This document shows, piece after piece, positions 8,804 to 17,624 of a DNA stretch of 64,000 bases. Origin of the DNA: an uncultured Saprospiraceae bacterium. Lineage in GTDB: Bacteria; Bacteroidota; Bacteroidia; Chitinophagales; Saprospiraceae. The stretch spans positions 1 to 64,000 of the forward strand of contig CALKXE010000053.1 of assembly GCA_938003955.1 (NCBI GenBank), read 5' to 3'. A program made the translations under genes and the position numbers. The first letter of the stretch is position 1. Every line of letters starts with the position of its first letter. The notes under the pieces are model-generated. The model had not been told where the DNA came from. It did no database searches and saw only the letters and a program-made list of their open reading frames with translations.

Positions 8804-9073
8804 ATGAAAATTACAGTTGAAATGTCTCTATATCCGCTAATAGAAAACTATACAGAACACATTATCAAATTCATTAAATCAATGAAGTCTTATGATAATC
8901 TAAGTATTAGAACAACAGCCATGTCAACATACGTCAGCGGAGAATATAAAGATGTTATGAGTATGCTCAATATAGAATTAGAGGAGTTATACCAGAATGT
9001 ACCCGATAGCTGCACCGTATTAAAAATAATACCAAAAGATTTAAATATTGAGGGTGGATTTCTAGAATTTTGA
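8804..9073 (+). CDS. YkoF-like thiamine/HMP-binding protein
   Basis: This 89-residue protein matches a single ferredoxin-like YkoF/MTH1187 repeat: MSLYPLIENYTEHI near the N-terminus, and RTTAMSTYVSGEY around residues 36-48. That is the family pattern in which an Asn/Thr-Ala-Met-Ser-Thr stretch precedes a Gly. Members bind thiamine or its hydroxymethylpyrimidine moiety in the cytosol and may act in salvage. No thiamine transporter is adjacent; its only close partner is the overlapping-type DUF4442 gene upstream. The gene converges with ftsY, with one base between stops. Confidence 0.75.
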   Translation: MKITVEMSLYPLIENYTEHIIKFIKSMKSYDNLSIRTTAMSTYVSGEYKDVMSMLNIELEELYQNVPDSCTVLKIIPKDLNIEGGFLEF

Positions 9074-9074
9074 C

Positions 9075-10028
9075 CTAGCTAAATAATGAATCTACAAATG
9101 CTTTCTTGTTAAAGATTTGAAGATGTTCCATTCCTTCTCCTACACCGATGTATTTGATTGGAATTTTGAAAATGTCAGATATAGCCAATACGATTCCTCC
9201 TTTTGCTGTTCCATCTAACTTTGTAAGTGCTATTGCAGTTACATTAGCGGCTTCTGTGAATCTTTTAGCCTGTTCTATGGCATTCTGTCCTGTTGATGCA
9301 TCTAATACCAACAGAACTTCGTGAGGTGCACCAGGGAACTTCTTATCGATCGATTTTTTGATTTTAGTCAGTTCATCCATCAAATGCCTTTTTGTATGTA
9401 ATCTACCAGCAGTGTCAATGATTACAGCATCTAAATCCATGTTTTGAGCAAACTGTACTGTTTCATAGGCAACTGCTGCAGGATCCGTGTTCATTCCTTT
9501 TGAGTAGAAGAAAACGCCAGCTCGTTTTGCCCAAATTTCAAGTTGATCAACGGCCGCTGCTCTAAAAGTATCAGCTGCTCCGAGGACTATTCTCTTTCCT
9601 TTCTTGTTGTATTGATGGGCTATTTTACCAATTGTCGTTGTTTTCCCAACGCCATTCACCCCTACTACTAATGTAATATGCGGTGAATCATCTGTTGAGA
9701 ACTCAAAATCATCAACATCGATAGTCTCATTCTCTGTCAAAATACGAACGATTTCATCCTTAAGGATCCCATTTAAATCGCTAGTGTTGATATATTTATC
9801 TTTAGAAACTCTCTCTTCTAATCTTGTAATAATCTTAATCGTAGTATCTAATCCAACATCAGAAGCTATCAATATTCCTTCTAATTCGTCTAAGAATTCT
9901 TCATCAACTGTTGATTTTCCAGCTACTGCCTTCGAAATCTGAGAGAAGATATTACTTTTCGTTTTTTCTAAACCTTTATTAAGGTCTTCTTCTTTTTCTT
10001 TGGTGAAAAACTTCTTAAAAAAACTCAT
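9075..10028 (-). CDS. ftsY: signal recognition particle receptor FtsY
   Basis: FtsY is the SRP-receptor GTPase that docks ribosome-nascent chains at the inner membrane. The 317-residue protein has an N domain (about 20-100) and G domain with GVNGVGKT (123-130), DTAGR (205-209) and TKLDG (269-273). The final GVGEGMEHLQIF matches the family end. The A domain is a short charged stretch only, as is usual in Bacteroidota. It lies downstream of the bL28-bL33-DUF4295 cluster on the same strand, but a hairpin and 240 bases intervene, so it may have its own promoter. Confidence 0.95.
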   Translation of the reverse strand: MSFFKKFFTKEKEEDLNKGLEKTKSNIFSQISKAVAGKSTVDEEFLDELEGILIASDVGLDTTIKIITRLEERVSKDKYINTSDLNGILKDEIVRILTENETIDVDDFEFSTDDSPHITLVVGVNGVGKTTTIGKIAHQYNKKGKRIVLGAADTFRAAAVDQLEIWAKRAGVFFYSKGMNTDPAAVAYETVQFAQNMDLDAVIIDTAGRLHTKRHLMDELTKIKKSIDKKFPGAPHEVLLVLDASTGQNAIEQAKRFTEAANVTAIALTKLDGTAKGGIVLAISDIFKIPIKYIGVGEGMEHLQIFNKKAFVDSLFS

Positions 10029-10198
10029 ATAGGGATATTGTTATTATTGATTATGTATTGCAAACTGTAAATATATAACGATTTTAAGGGAGTAGGGGTG
10101 TCTCTTCTCAAAAATTGATCAATAGTACTAGATCAACAATGAATAGCATGAAATTATAGTCAATTCTACATATTATGTGGCACCAATTATAAACACCA

Positions 10199-10226
10199 AA
10201 AGGCCTTTCAATTAAGAAAAGCCTTT
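10199..10226 (-). terminator. hairpin between DUF4295 and ftsY
   Basis: AAAGGCCTTTC and GAAAAGCCTTT form an 11-bp stem with one mismatch around AATTAA. The T-run on the minus strand is short, so termination is probable but not certain. Confidence 0.5.
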
Positions 10227-10268
10227 CAAGTTTATTTTTGTGAAGTAGCAATCGACTTTAGGGTCAAA

Positions 10269-10445
10269 TTACTTGTTCTCAGCGAAAAATTCTTTCACTT
10301 TATCTTTGTGAACCATTACTTCTTTGTAAGTGTATTTTCCAGAAACAGGGTTCTTGATGCTTTTCACAACTTTCACCATGTCTCTTCCAGAACCTGCAGT
10401 TAAACCTCTTTTACCCGTTCTTGAGTTTTTCGATACTTTAGCCAT
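10269..10445 (-). CDS. DUF4295 small basic protein
   Basis: A 58-residue Lys-rich protein starts MAKVSKNSRTGKRGL and ends VKEFFAENK. It is the DUF4295 family, found in Bacteroidota directly after bL33 and bL28. That position, together with the basic composition, suggests a ribosome-associated role, which is an inference. Two bases separate its ATG from the rpmG stop, so it is co-transcribed and probably co-translated. It is too short to appear in most ORF lists but is well supported by context. Confidence 0.85.
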   Translation of the reverse strand: MAKVSKNSRTGKRGLTAGSGRDMVKVVKSIKNPVSGKYTYKEVMVHKDKVKEFFAENK

Positions 10446-10447
10446 GA

Positions 10448-10636
10448 TTATTTAATTTCTTTATGAAGAGTATATTTCTTTAAGATAGGGTTGTACTTTT
10501 TAAGTTCCAATCTATCAGGAGAATTTTTTCTGTTCTTTTGAGTTACGTACCTTGACGTACCCGGCATACCTGTTGATTTGTGCTCTGTACACTCAAGTAT
10601 GATTTGGTTTCTGTTACCTTTTGATTTCTTTGCCAT
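10448..10636 (-). CDS. rpmG: 50S ribosomal protein bL33
   Basis: This is a 62-residue basic protein with the bL33 pattern: MAKKSKGNR, a single Cys16 in [30 protein letters not shown], and a Lys-rich end. It lacks the paired CxxC motifs, so it is the zinc-free (C-minus) type. It is part of the large ribosomal subunit near the E site. It lies between rpmB and the DUF4295 gene in one minus-strand unit. Confidence 0.95.
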   Translation of the reverse strand: MAKKSKGNRNQIILECTEHKSTGMPGTSRYVTQKNRKNSPDRLELKKYNPILKKYTLHKEIK

Positions 10637-10767
10637 TTCCTGCGTATTTTATTTATAAGTCTCCTTATGTTCTAACTTCAGAGAACCGTAATCCAAATAT
10701 ATATATAACCAGAATATCTGATAAGTAATACTTGAATATTTTTTCTAAACTAAAATTGAATTTTATA

Positions 10768-11016
10768 CTAGAGTTTTACACCTGTATCAACTCCTTTTGA
10801 TTCTAATTTTTTCAAATATGCTAAAAGACCTAACTTATTGATAGTTCTTAATGCATGAGAAGATACCTTTAATGTTACCCATCTATCCAATTCAGGAATA
10901 TAGAACTTCTTCTTTTGAAGGTTCGGTAAAAATCTTCTTTTAGTCCTTCTATTTGAGTGAGAGACATTGTTACCTGCTATAGGTCTTTTTCCTGTTAGTT
11001 GACAAACTCTAGACAT
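10768..11016 (-). CDS. rpmB: 50S ribosomal protein bL28
   Basis: This is an 82-residue protein starting [33 protein letters not shown], the diagnostic bL28 N-terminus, and ending in the expected [17 protein letters not shown] helix. The start at 11016 is chosen because the upstream in-frame extension (to 11073) is merely the translation of the 3' half of the tRNA-Arg gene. It sits 27 bases after that tRNA and is likely co-transcribed with it. A 131-base gap with no terminator separates it from rpmG. Confidence 0.95.
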   Translation of the reverse strand: MSRVCQLTGKRPIAGNNVSHSNRRTKRRFLPNLQKKKFYIPELDRWVTLKVSSHALRTINKLGLLAYLKKLESKGVDTGVKL

Positions 11017-11043
11017 CGTTTTATCTTTATTTTTTTTATTTCT

Positions 11044-11120
11044 TGGTGACTCCGGAAGGATTCGAACCTTCAACCGCTTGATTCGTAGTCAAGTACTCTA
11101 TCCAGTTGAGCTACGGGGCC
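11044..11120 (-). tRNA. tRNA-Arg (anticodon ACG), CCA encoded
   Basis: The transcript begins GGCCCCGTAGCTCAACTGGA and ends in an encoded CCA. The D-arm, the anticodon stem CTTGA/TCAAG around loop CTACGAA (anticodon ACG) and the T-arm with GGTTCGAATCC are all present. The acceptor stem contains one C-A mismatch (position 4 with 69) and one G-U pair. ACG would be modified to ICG and read CGU/CGC/CGA. It heads the bL28 transcription unit. Confidence 0.95.
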
Positions 11121-11174
11121 ATTTACTTAGGTAAATATTTCGTATTCCTCTACCACCTTTTATAATTCAGAGCG

Positions 11175-11182
11175 CAAAGATA
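11175..11182 (-). promoter_or_regulatory. -7 promoter element for tRNA-Arg/rpmB
   Basis: Read on the minus strand the sequence is TATCTTTG, an exact TAnnTTTG match 54 bases before the tRNA 5' end. It would drive tRNA-Arg together with rpmB, rpmG and DUF4295. Confidence 0.55.
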
Positions 11183-11241
11183 CATTTATTTTTTAATTCA
11201 GGAAGAAAAAAGATTAATTCTATAAAAAATGTTTTATTCTT

Positions 11242-12858
11242 CTATTTGCTAATAAATAGCTTTTCTGTGCTGATACCATTGTCATTATATATGCTAATAA
11301 AATATATACCAATTGTAGCGTCAGGAATATTTACTTTAATTTGCTTCCGACCAGTAGTAGGAGGGGTGAATTCTAAATGATTTATAGTCTTACCTGATGC
11401 GTCAGTAATTAGTAAACTATATGTACTTTCATCAGGTGTTATATAGTTAATAACTAAATCATCAGTATCCTCTTGAGCTATTTTTGAAATCATAATAGGT
11501 CCTTTTGCAGAAGGTAACTGGAGCTCAGAACATACTTCTTGAAGTTTCTCCATGGAATTATAAATATTCAATCTCCCTCCAGTTGTTGTGATCCCTTCTA
11601 GTGTACTATTCGTTTCTACACCTTTAAATATAGCATCTCGTATTTCTAATGCAACTTGACTAGGATTAGAAAAAGCCATGTCGGCCAAAGATTTACAAGG
11701 TGCACTATATAATAGTCCTATAGTTCCAGCTACATGTGGTGTCGCAGCCGAAGTGCCACCAAAGTTTTGATCGTAACCTGCATCTACATCAAGAGCCAAG
11801 GTCCCTCTACCAGGCGCACCCAGGTCTATATTTAGGGCTCCATATCCAGCATTAGTTACTTTTGTATCTTCTATATCTATATTAGTAACAGATATTAAGT
11901 ATGGACTTTGACACGTCGTAGGAATATCCCCTTCGGCATCTACGTCTCTGTTTGCATTAGTTGTTGCACCAGCTGAAAGTATACCTTGCGCTCCAAGTGC
12001 ATCATAAATATCACACCATGCCATAAGCGGTGCTGTGGTAGGAAATGCTTTGTCAATCCCTGCAGAATAATTAGTCGCAACTATAAAAGCTCCTTTTTCT
12101 CCGTTTGATTCATTATACTCACGACGCATGTCTAATACATATTGATAACTAGCTACAACATCACTCACTGAACCAATTCCAGAAATAGGAAGTATTTTAA
12201 TATTCCAATTAATTCCAGAGATACCTTCTTCATTATCAGTTTTTGCACCGATGATACCTGATACCGCGATACCATGGTTGTCTACGTATGGATGGCTATC
12301 ATCTTCCTCTGATCCATTCCACCCTATATAATCGTCTATATATCCATTGTTATCATTGTCTAATCCATCATCAGCAATTTCATCTGTATTGATAAGTATA
12401 CGGTCTGCAATTTCTGGATGATCCAAGTCGAAACCATCGTCCAAAACAGCAATAACTATTTCTCTTCCATTTATGTCTGTACCTCCAGTCGATACATCCC
12501 AAGCTTGAGATGCTTCAATTAATTGCAAGCCCCATTGCATATCATAGTATTGATCGTCTGGAGTAGCTCTCTTATGTGTTTGTATATTATACCCCCAACT
12601 TTCTATCTGAGGATTATTATCCAATGCTTGTTCAAAATTAACATCGGAATCTGTAGTTGTTATTATCTCTACTACATTCAAATCTAAACTGAGGACTCTT
12701 GTGTTTGTTATTGACCTCGTTTCTTCATTATTCATTTGATTAAGAAATCTATCTATCTGACCCCTTTTCAATGTTATAATATATTCATTTTTGATTTCCT
12801 GTGCTTGCATGTTAAATGCGAAAGCTATAATAAAGAAGAATAGTATAATTCTAGTCAT
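11242..12858 (-). CDS. secreted S8 subtilisin-family peptidase with T9SS sorting domain
   Basis: The 538-residue protein has a signal peptide (1-19), an inhibitor-like prodomain (about 22-100) and a peptidase S8 domain. The triad is Asp140 (AVLDDGFD), His195 (DNHGIAVSG) and Ser370 (GGTSAATPHVAG). A DNDNNGYIDD stretch at about 167-176 looks like a Ca-binding insert of this subfamily. The last 85 residues (SYSLLITDASGK..., ending in IYFISIYNDNGISTEKLFISK-like strands) form a type A Por-secretion/T9SS sorting domain, so the enzyme should be exported across the outer membrane and anchored or released. It is divergent from mnmA across a 361-base gap. Confidence 0.9.
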   Translation of the reverse strand: MTRIILFFFIIAFAFNMQAQEIKNEYIITLKRGQIDRFLNQMNNEETRSITNTRVLSLDLNVVEIITTTDSDVNFEQALDNNPQIESWGYNIQTHKRATPDDQYYDMQWGLQLIEASQAWDVSTGGTDINGREIVIAVLDDGFDLDHPEIADRILINTDEIADDGLDNDNNGYIDDYIGWNGSEEDDSHPYVDNHGIAVSGIIGAKTDNEEGISGINWNIKILPISGIGSVSDVVASYQYVLDMRREYNESNGEKGAFIVATNYSAGIDKAFPTTAPLMAWCDIYDALGAQGILSAGATTNANRDVDAEGDIPTTCQSPYLISVTNIDIEDTKVTNAGYGALNIDLGAPGRGTLALDVDAGYDQNFGGTSAATPHVAGTIGLLYSAPCKSLADMAFSNPSQVALEIRDAIFKGVETNSTLEGITTTGGRLNIYNSMEKLQEVCSELQLPSAKGPIMISKIAQEDTDDLVINYITPDESTYSLLITDASGKTINHLEFTPPTTGRKQIKVNIPDATIGIYFISIYNDNGISTEKLFISK

Positions 12859-13219
12859 TCGTTGTTTTTTGATTTAATGATTGTACGTCAGCTCGGAATT
12901 TATTCACCAAAGATTTATCACGTACGCACTTTTAATTGGTCTCTTCGTAACGTTTGTGCGCTATTAAAAGGTATATGAATACCAAAGATAATACATCAAA
13001 TTTAGAAATCTGTTTTGAAAAGATCAATTTGGTCAATTAAGTATGATTTATGCAAATTTTAATTGATAAAATATTTGCAAGTAGGGGTGTATTTCAATTT
13101 TGGAAAGCTTCAATTTGTTATTTATTCCCATTATTTGAGATTCTTTGACACTAATATCTCTATTCAACGTTTATAATTGATTATTTTTGTGTCACTTTAG
13201 CTAAATAAGATAAATAGTA
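12859..13219. other. divergent intergenic region between the subtilase and mnmA
   Basis: No gene is seen. It must hold both promoters; only the mnmA -7 element is recognisable. A small hairpin GGTAT-ATGA-ATACC lies near 12970-12983. Confidence 0.5.
13182..13189 (+). promoter_or_regulatory. -7 promoter element for mnmA
   Basis: TATTTTTG fits TAnnTTTG and lies 30 bases before the mnmA ATG. Confidence 0.5.
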
Positions 13220-14332
13220 ATGAGTAAAAAAGGAAGAGTATTAGTGGCAATGAGTGGCGGTATTGATAGTACTGTAGCTGCCATGATGTTACACGAAGAA
13301 GGGTATGAAGTAGTCGGTATTACTATGAAAACATGGGATTACGCTAGTAGTGGTTCATCAAGTAAGGAGACTGGTTGTTGCAGCCTAGATAGTATTAACG
13401 ATGCAAGAGAGGTAGCTGTACAAATGGGTTTTCATCATTTCATTATCGACATTAGAGAAGAATTTGGAGATTATGTAATCGATAACTTTGTAGAGGAATA
13501 TATAGCCGGACGTACACCGAATCCTTGTGTTTTATGTAATACACATATTAAGTGGAATGCACTAATCAAACGAGCTGATGCCATGGATTGTGAATTCATT
13601 GCAACTGGTCATTATGCTGCAATAAAGGAGCATGCAGGGAGGAAGTTTATCTCTAAAGGTAAGGATGACCGTAAAGATCAAAGTTATGTTTTATGGGGAT
13701 TGGATCAAGAATGCCTAGAACGTAGTGCATTTCCGTTAGGCAATTATACAAAGCCGGAAATTAGACAAATGGCTAAGGATTGGGGGCACGAAGCTCTATC
13801 TAAAAAGGCAGAAAGTTACGAGATCTGTTTTGTTCCTGATAATGACTATAGAGGTTTTCTAAAACGAAGAGTAGACGGATTAGAAGAAAGAGTTGCTGGA
13901 GGTGTATTTTTAGACAAGAATGGAAAGAATCTTGGTAGTCATGACGGTTATCCCTTTTATACGATAGGTCAGAGAAAAGGTCTAGGTGGCGGATTTCTTA
14001 CACCTAAGTATGTTACTGAGATTATACCAGAAACAAATACTGTAATATTGGGTGAGGCTGAAGACTTATTCAGAAATGGTATGCAAGTTGGACAAATCAA
14101 CATGCAAAAATACGCCTCATTTCCTGCTAATGGTCTAGAATTGACTACACAAGTAAGGTATAATGATAAAGGAGTTCTATCTACAGTTATGAACAATGGT
14201 TTAGATGTGCAAGTTGAATTTCATGCAAATGTAAGTGGAATCGCACCAGGGCAATCAGCAGTTTTCTATGATGGAGATGATGTAGTAGGAGGGGGGATTA
14301 TTTCTAGGAGTGGTCTTTCTCATAATAATTAA
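13220..14332 (+). CDS. mnmA: tRNA-specific 2-thiouridylase MnmA
   Basis: MnmA adenylates and thiolates U34 of tRNA-Lys, -Glu and -Gln, receiving sulfur from a cysteine desulfurase relay. The PP-loop SGGIDS is at residues 12-17. The catalytic cysteines are Cys106 (NPCVLCN) and Cys203 (YEICFVPDNDYRGFL). The central and C-terminal beta-barrel domains follow, with the family motif YTIGQRKGLG. At 370 residues it is normal length. Sulfur could come from the NifS-type protein encoded at 23099, although that gene is 9 kb away. It is monocistronic or followed by the lipoprotein gene after 135 bases. Confidence 0.95.
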   Translation: MSKKGRVLVAMSGGIDSTVAAMMLHEEGYEVVGITMKTWDYASSGSSSKETGCCSLDSINDAREVAVQMGFHHFIIDIREEFGDYVIDNFVEEYIAGRTPNPCVLCNTHIKWNALIKRADAMDCEFIATGHYAAIKEHAGRKFISKGKDDRKDQSYVLWGLDQECLERSAFPLGNYTKPEIRQMAKDWGHEALSKKAESYEICFVPDNDYRGFLKRRVDGLEERVAGGVFLDKNGKNLGSHDGYPFYTIGQRKGLGGGFLTPKYVTEIIPETNTVILGEAEDLFRNGMQVGQINMQKYASFPANGLELTTQVRYNDKGVLSTVMNNGLDVQVEFHANVSGIAPGQSAVFYDGDDVVGGGIISRSGLSHNN

Positions 14333-14467
14333 TTGAAAAGCCGATATTGATTAATTTCAAACGTATTGATTAGAGGATATAATATTATATGTTAATTGTT
14401 AGTTATATATAAGTTGCAAATTATAATCTTAAATAATAACACTACAATCAATTAAAGTTACTACAAA

Positions 14468-15211
14468 ATGAAACGACTACCCATAGTATTATTTAGTATT
14501 TTGATACTCTCTATATTTTCATGTGGAGAAAACGAAATAGAAACGCCAGACGATTCTATATTTGGATATGAGTACTTTCCATTAGAACTTGGATATGAAT
14601 GGATATACGCTGTTGATTCTGTTTTGGTTAATCAAGGAGGAACAAATAATGTTGTAAGCTCATCATTTATAAAAGAAGAACTGATCGAAGTAATAACGGA
14701 TACAGACGACAAGAAAGAGTTTCAATTACAAAGAAGCTATAAAAAAGATTCTATTTCTCAATGGCAAATCACTGATATCTGGGTTGTTCAAAGCGATGAT
14801 ACTAGAGCAATTCGAACAGAAGAGAACCTATCTTTTGTCAAGATGGTTTTTCCTGCGGTAGATGGTACCAAATGGGATGGACACATATTTTTTGATGATA
14901 ATAAAGATTTTCCTGTAGCAGCGGAAAGTGTTACTGTCTATAAAGACTGGGAATATCAAATAAATGAAGTAGAGAGTAAAACGGTTGGAAGTACTTTGTA
15001 TAATGAGGTTTTAGACGTCACTCATATTGATGACGTAACTTTTATTAGTAAGAGATTTAGTACTGAATCATATGCAAAAGGAATAGGTTTGATAGAACGA
15101 AAAATGGAAATCTTTGATACTCAAAATGGAGATACATCACTTCTGTGGGTAGATCGCGCAGAAAAAGGATTCCAGCTTACTCAAACTTTAGTTTCATTTA
15201 ATAAAAATTAG
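14468..15211 (+). CDS. lipoprotein of unknown function
   Basis: A 247-residue protein with a lipoprotein signal peptide (MKRLPIVLFSILILSIFSCG, Cys19). An acidic beta-rich body begins with FGYEYFPLELGYEWIYAVD, a pattern seen in many Bacteroidota lipoproteins of unknown role. Later strands alternate charged and aromatic residues and end at VSFNKN. No catalytic motif was recognised. Six bases separate its stop from the TTG start of rimM, so the two are probably co-transcribed, although no functional link is obvious. Confidence 0.7.
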   Translation: MKRLPIVLFSILILSIFSCGENEIETPDDSIFGYEYFPLELGYEWIYAVDSVLVNQGGTNNVVSSSFIKEELIEVITDTDDKKEFQLQRSYKKDSISQWQITDIWVVQSDDTRAIRTEENLSFVKMVFPAVDGTKWDGHIFFDDNKDFPVAAESVTVYKDWEYQINEVESKTVGSTLYNEVLDVTHIDDVTFISKRFSTESYAKGIGLIERKMEIFDTQNGDTSLLWVDRAEKGFQLTQTLVSFNKN

Positions 15212-15217
15212 ATTTCA

Positions 15218-15736
15218 TTGGAATATATTACTGTTGGTAAATTGAATAAGTCGTTTGGTACCAAAGGACAAATAAGAGTGGTACCCGAAAAGGCTTTCAA
15301 ATCAGACTTAGAAAAAAGTGAGGTGTGGTTTGTTGAAAAAGCTGGTAATATGATTCCTTATTTTGTTGAGAATATAGATCATTCAGTTCACTTTTTAGTA
15401 AAGTTCGAAGATGTTGATGCTCCAGAAACGGCAAAAGAAATAACAGGTTGTATTCTCAAACTCAGGAAAAAAGACGTCTCTTACAAAGAAGACGTTGAAG
15501 TCAGTGATCTTGAAAAATTAGTAGGTTTTACTATTAAAACCGAAGAGGGTGAGACGATAGGTGAGATTCAAACTATCGAGGAGTATCCACAACAATTAAT
15601 GGCTATAATAAAAGACGTCTCACAAAATCAATTGCTAATCCCCTTAGCCTCTGACTTTATGGTTGATCTTGATGTAGAAAATTCTATATTGGTTATGAAT
15701 CTTCCAGATGGACTAGTCGAAAGTCAATTGGAGTAA
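15218..15736 (+). CDS. rimM: ribosome maturation factor RimM
   Basis: RimM binds uS19 and helps mature the 30S head. The 172-residue protein opens with YITVGKLNKSFGTKGQIRVVPE, the N-terminal RimM beta-barrel signature. It continues with a PRC-barrel domain (about 100-168: LVGFTIKTEEGETIGEIQ and LLIPLASDFMVDLDVE). The first codon is TTG; no ATG lies in a suitable place and the first residues already match the family, so the unusual start is accepted. RimM is usually encoded near rpsP or trmD, but here it follows a lipoprotein gene. Confidence 0.9.
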   Translation: MEYITVGKLNKSFGTKGQIRVVPEKAFKSDLEKSEVWFVEKAGNMIPYFVENIDHSVHFLVKFEDVDAPETAKEITGCILKLRKKDVSYKEDVEVSDLEKLVGFTIKTEEGETIGEIQTIEEYPQQLMAIIKDVSQNQLLIPLASDFMVDLDVENSILVMNLPDGLVESQLE

Positions 15737-16078
15737 GTTTATATACATTATTTTACGGTTCGTGTAAGTTCAAAATGAGTTTGTTTTCTGTTGTTAGGAA
15801 GTCAATTTGTAATGCACGAATAGTATTAGTTTTAAGTTAATCCCCCAGAAATCGTGTTATAGAATTAGTAATTTGATTATTTTGCAGATTGAAACTAATT
15901 GCTTGTAAGGATACACATTCTCATGCCTAAGTTTGTATGCTAGTTTGCATTATAAATGATTGACTCTATTTGTTTCAAGATTAGTTTCATATTTGTAGGC
16001 TATTAGAAAATGTAGCTATTAATAAGATTAGCGAAACCGAATAAATTAATTATCGTTTTATATTGTAACTAGAAAGAA
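15737..16078. other. non-coding gap after rimM
   Basis: This is AT-rich sequence with no recognised gene, RNA or clear terminator. It presumably holds the promoter of the following barrel gene, but no exact TAnnTTTG was found. Confidence 0.4.
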
Positions 16079-16993
16079 TTGTATTTACGCCTGATAACTA
16101 TATTGTCATTTTATTTGCTGACATCATGTAATATTGATGCTCAGGAATATGAATTTAGATTTTATCTAGGTGCCAATTATTATCAAGGTGATCTATCACC
16201 AACTACTAGTAAATTTAGTTATTCTCAAGGACAGGTAGCTTGGGCCTCCATGGTAGGTTACAAGCTTAATGATGTGTTCAAAGTAAATGCAAAATTCATG
16301 ACTGGTAAGTTAGTTGGTCGTGATTCAGATTCTAAGAATTTAGCTAGGAAAAGAAGAAACCTTAGTTTCGAAAGCCCATTGTTTGAGGTAGGTATAAACA
16401 CTGAAGTAAATATTAATCACTTTCTTAAGAGGTTAAATAAATATGGAGTCAACATCTATTATACGATTGGAATAAATGTATTCAAATTTAGTCCAAAAGC
16501 GTTCCTAAGAAATGAATTTGGGGATGTCAATATAATTAATCTTCAGCCTTTAGGTACAGAAGGGCAGGGTTTACCTGGTTTTGATGAAAAATATAGCTTA
16601 ACCCAAATAAATATTCCTTTTGGAATAGGGCTTAGATTTCATTTATTCGATAAAATCGAGTTGGGTATTGAAATAGCTCCTAGAATAACATTCACTGATT
16701 ATATCGATGATGTAAGCGGTACATACGTATCTAATGATGAGCTTATTGCAGCGAATCGACCAGTAGCCGCTCTGGTTTCTAATCGAATTGGAGAATATTT
16801 AGGCTCATCTCCTGTTGATGTGTCCACTGGTTCAGTGAGAGGTAATCCAAAGAATAATGATTGGTATTTCTTTTCTGGGGTTTACTTATCTTACAATTGG
16901 GGAACAGGATATAAGCCTTTAAAATTCAAAACTAGTCCGATTGATCAAGATGCATCAGAACCTCAAGAAACTGAACAAGAAGAAAAACAGTAG
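16079..16993 (+). CDS. DUF6089-like outer-membrane beta-barrel protein
   Basis: This is a 304-residue protein with an N-terminal hydrophobic signal (about 1-20, ending SCNIDAQ). YEFRFYLGANYYQGDLS follows, a start typical of the DUF6089 outer-membrane protein family. Alternating amphipathic strands run to WYFFSGVYLSYNWG near residue 275, and an acidic, Gln/Glu-rich tail closes the protein. The fold is inferred to be a small beta-barrel. The start used is TTG at 16079; a Cys at about 17 in TSCNIDA could be a lipobox, but cleavage before QEYEF by signal peptidase I is as likely. Confidence 0.7.
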   Translation: MYLRLITILSFYLLTSCNIDAQEYEFRFYLGANYYQGDLSPTTSKFSYSQGQVAWASMVGYKLNDVFKVNAKFMTGKLVGRDSDSKNLARKRRNLSFESPLFEVGINTEVNINHFLKRLNKYGVNIYYTIGINVFKFSPKAFLRNEFGDVNIINLQPLGTEGQGLPGFDEKYSLTQINIPFGIGLRFHLFDKIELGIEIAPRITFTDYIDDVSGTYVSNDELIAANRPVAALVSNRIGEYLGSSPVDVSTGSVRGNPKNNDWYFFSGVYLSYNWGTGYKPLKFKTSPIDQDASEPQETEQEEKQ

Positions 16994-17169
16994 GGCAGAT
17001 TTATATTTTCCTACATCTAATATGAATTTTAATTTTCCATCAAAAAAACATTTTACATCTTAAAATGTTTGATTTCTAATATCGTTAACTCTCTAAACTA
17101 AAGTTACTCAACATTGATTTGGGCCTAGGCTTTAGTGTCTGTATTTTACTTTTAATTAAAAGAAAAAGA

Positions 17170-17538
17170 ATGTCTGATAAATATAATGAATTGAATGCTG
17201 AAGAGCAAAGAGTAATCATCAATAAAGGAACAGAAAGGGCTTATACAGGAGAGTATGATAAACACAATGTAAAAGGTACATATATCTGTAGACAATGCAA
17301 TACGCCCTTATATGCTTCAGAAATGAAGTTTGATTCTGGCTGTGGTTGGCCTGCATTTGATGACGAGATTGCTGGCTCAGTCAAAAAGGTGCCAGATGCT
17401 GATGGAAGAAGGGTAGAAATAGTGTGTAATACTTGTGATGGTCATCTTGGTCACGTATTTGTTGGTGAGCGATTGACGAAGAAAAATACAAGACATTGTG
17501 TGAATAGCATTTCTATGAAATTTGTAAAAGAGGAATGA
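17170..17538 (+). CDS. msrB: peptide-methionine (R)-S-oxide reductase MsrB
   Basis: MsrB reduces the R epimer of methionine sulfoxide in proteins. From the ATG at 17170 the protein has 122 residues, with a zinc site made by Cys40/Cys43 (CRQC) and Cys86/Cys89 (CNTC). It has GCGWPAF at 58-63 and catalytic Cys110 in [12 protein letters not shown] 17-residue in-frame TTG extension (from 17119) would add a short hydrophobic segment, giving a possible membrane-anchored form. The ATG start is preferred since it reproduces the usual cytosolic length. Confidence 0.9.
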   Translation: MSDKYNELNAEEQRVIINKGTERAYTGEYDKHNVKGTYICRQCNTPLYASEMKFDSGCGWPAFDDEIAGSVKKVPDADGRRVEIVCNTCDGHLGHVFVGERLTKKNTRHCVNSISMKFVKEE

Positions 17539-17624
17539 CTTACGTGTTTATCTTATGTTTTCAATATCAATCTGACGCAATAATGTCATCGTAAAATAGT
17601 TTCTTACATTTACAGAACTATCAA

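Noticed and set aside
11017-11073. In-frame extension of bL28 ([12 protein letters not shown]...) to 11073
   Set aside because: It is the translation of the 3' part of the tRNA-Arg gene; bL28 begins at MSRVCQLTG (11016).
17119-17169. N-terminal hydrophobic extension of MsrB
   Set aside because: TTG start without support; the ATG at 17170 gives the normal family length.
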